The translations under genes were made by a program, and so were the position numbers. A stretch of DNA of 64,000 nucleotides, taken from positions 1 to 64,000 of the forward strand of contig JBBRLR010000004.1 of the NCBI GenBank assembly GCA_038231255.1, written 5' to 3'. Source of the DNA: JALYUS01 sp038231255. Lineage in GTDB: Bacteria; Chloroflexota; Chloroflexia; Thermomicrobiales; JALYUS01. The stretch's first letter is position 1. Every line of letters begins with the position of its first letter. The notes beneath the pieces were generated by a model. The model searched no databases. It was given only the letters and a program-made list of their open reading frames with translations, and had not been told where the DNA came from. Shown in pieces: positions 60,067-64,000 of this stretch.

Positions 60067-62400
60067 GTGGATCGTCCTGTCTATCCAGCGATTGATTCGA
60101 CCCCGGAGATGGTGACGCGCGTCTACGACCGGATGAAGGCGAATCTGCCGATCATCCGGCAGCGCCTCGGTCGGCCGCTGACGCTGATGGAGAAGATCGT
60201 CCTTTCGCACCTCGACGATCCCCAAGGGCAGGAACTGAAGCCGGGCGAGAGTTACCTGATGGTCCGGCCCGACCGCGTCGCCTTGCAGGACGCGACCGCA
60301 CAGATGGCCCTCTTGCAGTTCGCGCAGGCGAATATCCCGCACGTCGCGGTGCCCTCGACCGTCCACTGCGACCACCTGATCCGCGCGCACATCGGCGCGG
60401 ACCCGGACCTTGCGGGCGCGACCTCCGAGAACAGTGAGGTATACAACTTCCTTTCGTCGGTCTCGCAGAAGTACGGCCTCGGTTTCTGGAAGCCGGGCAG
60501 CGGCATCATCCATCAGGTCGTGCTCGAAAACTACGCCTTCCCCGGCGGCATGATGATCGGCACGGACTCGCACACCCCGAACGCGGGTGGCCTCGGCATG
60601 ATTGCCTCCGGCGTCGGTGGCGCGGACGCGGTGGACGTGATGGCCGGCTTCCCGTGGGAAGTGAAATACCCGAAGAAGATCGGCGTGAAGTTGACCGGCG
60701 CGTTGAACGGGTGGGCCGCCCCCAAGGATGTCATCCTCAAATTGTGCAGCATCCTCACCGTCAAGGGCGGCACGAACGCGATCGTCGAGTTCTTCGGCGA
60801 GGGATGCGCGACGATCTCCTGCACCGGCAAGGCGACGATCTGCAACATGGGCGCGGAGCACGGCGCGACGACCTCGCTCTTCCCCTTCGACGAGCGGATG
60901 GACCTCTATCTGCGTGGCACCGGGCGCGCCGCCCTCGCCGATCTGGCAAAGGCGAACCAGGACATGCTCGTCGCCGACCCCGAAGTCGAGGCGGAGCCGG
61001 AGAAGTACTTCGACCGCGTCGTCGAGATTGACCTGACCACCCTCGAACCGATGATCGTCGGGCCGCACACGCCGGACCTCGCGCGCTCCTTGTCTGAGAT
61101 CACGGCGGCGGTCGAGTCGGAAGGCTACCCGGACCGGCTCTCCGCCGCCCTCGTCGGCTCCTGCACCAACTCGTCGTACGAGGACATCTCGCGCGCCGCC
61201 GCCGTCGCGCAGCAGGCCATTGATCACGGCGCGACGATGCGGACGAACTTCATGATTACTCCCGGCTCCGAGCAGGTGCGCGCGACGCTGGCGCGGGACG
61301 GGCAACTCGACACGCTGGAGCGGATCGGCGGCAAGGTACTCGCCAATGCCTGCGGCCCCTGCATCGGCCAGTGGCAGCGCGATGATCTCGCGACGCTGCC
61401 GCTCGTCACCGGCGCGCAGGCGAACACCGCGCAGCCGAAGCCGCGCAATTCGATCATCAACTCCTTCAACCGCAACTTCCCACGTCGCAATGATGGCAAC
61501 CCGGACACCTTCTCCTTTATCGCCAGCCCGGAGATCGTCATCGCCTACGGGCTGGCCGGTCGCCTTTCTTTCAACCCGCTGACCGACACGCTGGAAGCGC
61601 CGGACGGCAGCACCTGGCGCCTGGAGCCGCCCGCCAAAGCGCCCGACCTCCCGGCGGAAGGCTTTGTGACGGACACGACGGGCTTTGTGCCGCCCGCCGA
61701 GGACGGCGGCGACATCGAGATCACGGTGGACCCGAACAGCAAGCGGCTTCAGTTGCTTGCCCCCTTCCCGGCGTGGGATGGGCAGGATTACCTCAACGCG
61801 CCCGTACTACTCAAGGTGCAGGGCAAATGCACGACGGACCACATCTCGCCCGCCGGGCCGTGGCTCCGCTTCCGCGGGCACATTGATAACATCAGCGACA
61901 ACATGTTCATCGGCGCGATCAACGCCTATAGCGGCGAGGCGGGCACAACCCGCAACGACCTAACTGGCGAGGAGAACATGCCCGTGGCGAAGGTCGCCCG
62001 CGCCTACAAGGAGGCGGGGATGCCGTGGATCGTCGTTGGGGACGAGAACTACGGCGAAGGCTCCAGCCGCGAGCACGCCGCGATGGAGCCGCGCTTTCTT
62101 GGCGCGGCGGCGATCATCGTCAAGAGTTTCGCGCGCATTCACGAGTCGAACCTGAAGAAGCAGGGCGTCCTGCCCCTGACCTTCGCGGACCCGAACGACT
62201 ACGACAAGATTCGCGAGGACGACCGCATTGACCTGTCCGAGATCGGCGACCTCGCCCCGAACGCGCCGGTGATGATGCGAGTGCGGCACAGCGACGGGTC
62301 GAGCGACTTCGCCGAACTGAAGCACACGATGAACGAGGAGCAGATCGGCTGGTTCAAGGCCGGTTCCGCGCTCAATCTCCTCGCGCAGCGCACAAAGTAG
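60067..62400 (+). CDS. acn: Aconitate hydratase (mitochondrial type)
   Basis: 777 aa. Interconverts citrate and isocitrate in the TCA cycle with a [4Fe-4S] cluster. Seen: VPSTVHCDHLI, GTDSHTPNAGGLGM, cluster cysteines in SCTNSSYED and ACGPCIGQW, FNRNFPRRNDGN, and the swivelling C-terminal domain with GDENYGEGSSREHAAMEPRFLG. HCDHLI places it with the mitochondrial rather than AcnA/AcnB type. The start is GTG with GGAGGA 4 nt upstream; the frame opens at 59914. Divergent from an IclR gene that may regulate it. Confidence 0.95.
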   Translation: MDRPVYPAIDSTPEMVTRVYDRMKANLPIIRQRLGRPLTLMEKIVLSHLDDPQGQELKPGESYLMVRPDRVALQDATAQMALLQFAQANIPHVAVPSTVHCDHLIRAHIGADPDLAGATSENSEVYNFLSSVSQKYGLGFWKPGSGIIHQVVLENYAFPGGMMIGTDSHTPNAGGLGMIASGVGGADAVDVMAGFPWEVKYPKKIGVKLTGALNGWAAPKDVILKLCSILTVKGGTNAIVEFFGEGCATISCTGKATICNMGAEHGATTSLFPFDERMDLYLRGTGRAALADLAKANQDMLVADPEVEAEPEKYFDRVVEIDLTTLEPMIVGPHTPDLARSLSEITAAVESEGYPDRLSAALVGSCTNSSYEDISRAAAVAQQAIDHGATMRTNFMITPGSEQVRATLARDGQLDTLERIGGKVLANACGPCIGQWQRDDLATLPLVTGAQANTAQPKPRNSIINSFNRNFPRRNDGNPDTFSFIASPEIVIAYGLAGRLSFNPLTDTLEAPDGSTWRLEPPAKAPDLPAEGFVTDTTGFVPPAEDGGDIEITVDPNSKRLQLLAPFPAWDGQDYLNAPVLLKVQGKCTTDHISPAGPWLRFRGHIDNISDNMFIGAINAYSGEAGTTRNDLTGEENMPVAKVARAYKEAGMPWIVVGDENYGEGSSREHAAMEPRFLGAAAIIVKSFARIHESNLKKQGVLPLTFADPNDYDKIREDDRIDLSEIGDLAPNAPVMMRVRHSDGSSDFAELKHTMNEEQIGWFKAGSALNLLAQRTK

Positions 62401-62430
62401 TCGGCAGAAACAGTAGGCAGTAGACAGAAA

Positions 62431-62457
62431 GGGCATCCGCGATGGATGCCCTCTTTC
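62431..62457 (+). terminator. Rho-independent terminator of aconitase
   Basis: GGGCATCC and GGATGCCC pair perfectly across a 5-nt loop, followed by TCTTT. It lies 31 nt after the stop codon, just behind a small CAGTAGG/CAGTAGA repeat (62403-62428). Confidence 0.75.
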
Positions 62458-62497
62458 GTAGTATCGATATTCTTCACGATGACGATCTGTTTCGCGT

Positions 62498-62583
62498 GGA
62501 GGGGCGCACAGCCGTGCGCCCGATTCCGTTCCCGAATCAGACGGTAGGAACCACCGGCGAGGGGCGCACGGCTGTGCGCCCCT
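62498..62583. repeat. Two copies of the GGGGCGCAC...GTGCGCC palindrome
   Basis: GGGGCGCACAGCCGTGCGCC at 62501-62520 and GGGGCGCACGGCTGTGCGCC at 62561-62580, 40 bp apart. Each is a hairpin and the pair can also form one larger stem. The open frame across this stretch (62442-62813) has no ribosome-binding site and looks non-coding. Confidence 0.65.
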
Positions 62584-62688
62584 ACCAATATGGTTTTGTG
62601 CCGCTACAAATGTGCCGATACATAAGGTGGTATGACGCGGATAATGCGCGGAATCAGCCGGTGATCGGTTTGGAGGTGGGCGGGGTGT

Positions 62689-62874
62689 TTAGCCGGTTTC
62701 GCGCGCCCGTTTGTCCCGGTCGCGCCGCGAAATATCGTTGTCCGTCAGCCCTGCGAACCTGGGGGCGGCGGCTTCAATCGTCTCGCGGATGGAGCGGGAA
62801 AGCTCCTGGATGAGCTGCAACTGATCTTCCACCGGCCACCGCAGTATTTCCGCCTTGATTTCCTCGTTGGTCAC
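62689..62874 (-). CDS. Small antitoxin-like protein (addiction-module component), orphan
   Basis: 61 aa: MTNEEIKAEILRWPVEDQLQ then LIQELSRSIRE, a helix pair like those at the N-terminus of small type II antitoxins and DUF2281-type proteins, then a charged tail (ISRRDRDKRARETG). The GTG start has AGGAGG 6 nt upstream, a strong site. No toxin gene lies on either side. The family call is by resemblance only. Confidence 0.6.
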   Translation of the reverse strand: MTNEEIKAEILRWPVEDQLQLIQELSRSIRETIEAAAPRFAGLTDNDISRRDRDKRARETG

Positions 62875-62977
62875 TGCGTCCCTCCTTGGAGTGGTAACAA
62901 CAAAGCGCTTATCGAGTTACCGTATCTGCACAAGCGGTGCCGCGACGCGATTCCGCTGCGATACCTGCCAAATACGA

Positions 62978-63020
62978 TCGGATCATGCGCCGTTATTCAA
63001 ATTGGCGAATTCCGCATGAT
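62978..63020. repeat. Inverted repeat with 10-bp arms
   Basis: GGATCATGCG and CGCATGATCC enclose 23 bp that contain ATTC...GAAT. It is the only notable structure in the 62875-63204 gap; possibly an operator or terminator. A TACAAT box lies near 63156. Confidence 0.5.
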
Positions 63021-63204
63021 CCACCTCGGCTGCAGTCGCGTACAGGATGATGAAAGATGCAATGCGGAGATGGTCGGCAGGCGCTGCGTGCGCACATGCC
63101 GCGATTGGGCAAAGCGTCGTCGTGGTCGTGGTCATCGTTGCGCAAGGTTCGCTACAATACGGCGCGGCACAGACGTATTCAGGGGTCAAAGAAAGGTCGT
63201 ACAC

Positions 63205-63600
63205 ATGCCGATACAAACCCAGGGCCTCAGCCATCTCGCGATTCGCGTGACGGACCTCCCCCGGTCCAAACAGTTCTATTCCGAGACGCTCGGCTTCCCG
63301 GTGATGATGGAGTTCGGGGACATTGTCCTCGTCAATGCCGGTGGTATGCTGCTTGGGATGCGCGGCGGCAACCCGGAAACCGCACCGGGCGACCGGTTCA
63401 ACCCATTCCGCGTCGGCCTCGAGCATATCGCGCTCGCCGTCGCCGACCCGGCGGAACTGGAAGGCTTGCAGCGGCAACTCGACGCGGCGGGGGTGCGCAA
63501 TAACGGCGTGGAGGACGACTCCTCGACGGGTGGGCGGTACATCAGCTTCTACGACCCCGACGGCATCGCCTGGGAACTCTATTTCCTGCCGTCGCCGTAG
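63205..63600 (+). CDS. VOC/glyoxalase superfamily protein
   Basis: 131 aa. Paired beta-alpha-beta-beta-beta modules with likely metal ligands His in GLSHLAIRV, His in LEHIALAV and Glu in IAWELYFLP. The group includes glyoxalases, dioxygenases and antibiotic-binding proteins; the reaction is not assignable. GAAAGG upstream selects ATG 63205, although the frame opens at 63016. Confidence 0.85.
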   Translation: MPIQTQGLSHLAIRVTDLPRSKQFYSETLGFPVMMEFGDIVLVNAGGMLLGMRGGNPETAPGDRFNPFRVGLEHIALAVADPAELEGLQRQLDAAGVRNNGVEDDSSTGGRYISFYDPDGIAWELYFLPSP

Positions 63601-63706
63601 CGGCCTTTCCCGACGGTCCGCCGTCTCGCCTCACCCGCCCAGATCGGGTACAGTACCCGTCGTGTACCGTGGCCGATGCCGACAACGGGCGGGGAAGGGA
63701 GCGGAA

Positions 63707-64000
63707 GTGAAGCGAGAACTGACGGGGCAGGTCGCGCGCGTGCTGGTCGGGCGGGATACGGTATCGCTCGTCACGACGAGCGATACCACAATCGAGATCA
63801 CGATGGAGGGCGTCGCGGGCGATAAGCACGCGGGCATCACGCGTCTGTCGGACTCGCGGACGCCGTGGTTCACGCGCGGCACGGTGATCCGCAACAGCCG
63901 TCAGGTTTCACTGGTCGCGGCGGAGGATTTGGAGCGGATCGCGGCGGCGCTGGAACTGCCGGTAATCGAGCCGGAATGGCTCGGCGCGAACCTCGTGCTG
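63707..64000 (+). CDS. MOSC-domain protein, 3' end cut by the window
   Basis: 98 codons visible from a GTG preceded by AGGGAGCGGAA. The product begins MKRELTGQVARVLVGRDTVS and continues with VAGDKHAGITR, VIRNSRQVSLVAAEDLERIA and EPEWLGANL, the MOSC pattern (molybdenum cofactor sulfurase C-terminal domain). Standalone MOSC proteins bind molybdopterin or transfer sulfur; the conserved cysteine would lie beyond the window. Confidence 0.8.
   Translation, partial: MKRELTGQVARVLVGRDTVSLVTTSDTTIEITMEGVAGDKHAGITRLSDSRTPWFTRGTVIRNSRQVSLVAAEDLERIAAALELPVIEPEWLGANLVL

Noticed and set aside
59896..61305. 469-codon minus-strand open frame opposite aconitase
   Set aside because: It is the antisense of a clear aconitase gene, has no domain-like sequence and arises from GC-rich third positions.
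62442..62813. 123-codon plus-strand frame after aconitase
   Set aside because: It contains a terminator hairpin and two palindromic repeats, lacks a ribosome-binding site and overlaps the better-supported minus-strand antitoxin gene.

Overview
The window is a 64 kb, GC-rich, gene-dense piece of a bacterial chromosome. I infer a free-living heterotroph of the Chloroflexota (Thermomicrobia-like). This rests on gene content only: a mitochondrial-type aconitase, duplicated M81/MlrC peptidases, a polysaccharide deacetylase with GxPISEEF-type repeats, and a CysO/Mec/CysM/MoeZ sulfur set. No rRNA or tRNA gene was seen, so the taxonomy is not proven.

Layout. 0-4 kb: carbohydrate ABC importer (Tat lipoprotein binding protein and two permeases, no ATPase). 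4-10 kb: O-methyltransferase, cyclopropane-fatty-acid synthase, flavin reductase, class V aminotransferase, RidA-like and DUF3891 proteins. 10-15 kb: an APH-like kinase, ABC exporter ATPase and permease, and an MFS transporter, all on the minus strand, with a 36-codon gene upstream that has its own promoter and terminator. 15-18 kb: acyl-CoA dehydrogenase, NodS-like methyltransferase and a glycosyltransferase whose 3' end runs into the methyltransferase. 18-23.5 kb: GAF-GAF-GGDEF diguanylate cyclase, convergent trehalose synthesis genes (otsA, otsB) and an MFS transporter. 23.5-34 kb: small membrane proteins, a methyltransferase, cupin, alpha/beta hydrolase, polysaccharide deacetylase, a decayed antitoxin gene, nucleoside phosphorylase, D-aminoacylase-like amidohydrolase, ferritin-like protein, M20 dipeptidase and a DM13 protein. 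34-42 kb: RNHCP protein, peptide ABC importer (binding protein and two permeases) and two M81 peptidases. 42-50 kb: GH2 glycosidase, homoserine dehydrogenase, flavin reductase, methyltransferase, a 55-aa gene, uronate-dehydrogenase-like epimerase, a hypothetical protein and a TetR regulator. 50-53 kb: RES/Xre toxin-antitoxin pair and an MFS transporter. 53-56.5 kb: cysM, mec and a cysO-moeZ fusion, then a peroxiredoxin. 57-58.6 kb: a beta-helix surface protein broken by two C/G-tract frameshifts. 58.9-62.4 kb: IclR regulator divergent from aconitase, with a palindromic operator between them. 62.7-64 kb: orphan antitoxin, VOC protein and a MOSC-domain gene cut by the window end.

Themes. The peptide importer, M81 peptidases, dipeptidase, D-aminoacylase-like enzyme and nucleoside phosphorylase suggest scavenging of peptides and nucleosides. 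The cysM-mec-cysO/moeZ block looks like a complete protein-thiocarboxylate route to cysteine, with the sulfur carrier unusually fused to its activating enzyme through an internal Gly-Gly. Many intergenic gaps hold inverted repeats whose arms are short tandem repeats (7-9 nt units). At least four unrelated unit sequences share that architecture. A second family, of TAGCGTAGGCTT-bounded miniature elements, is also dispersed here.
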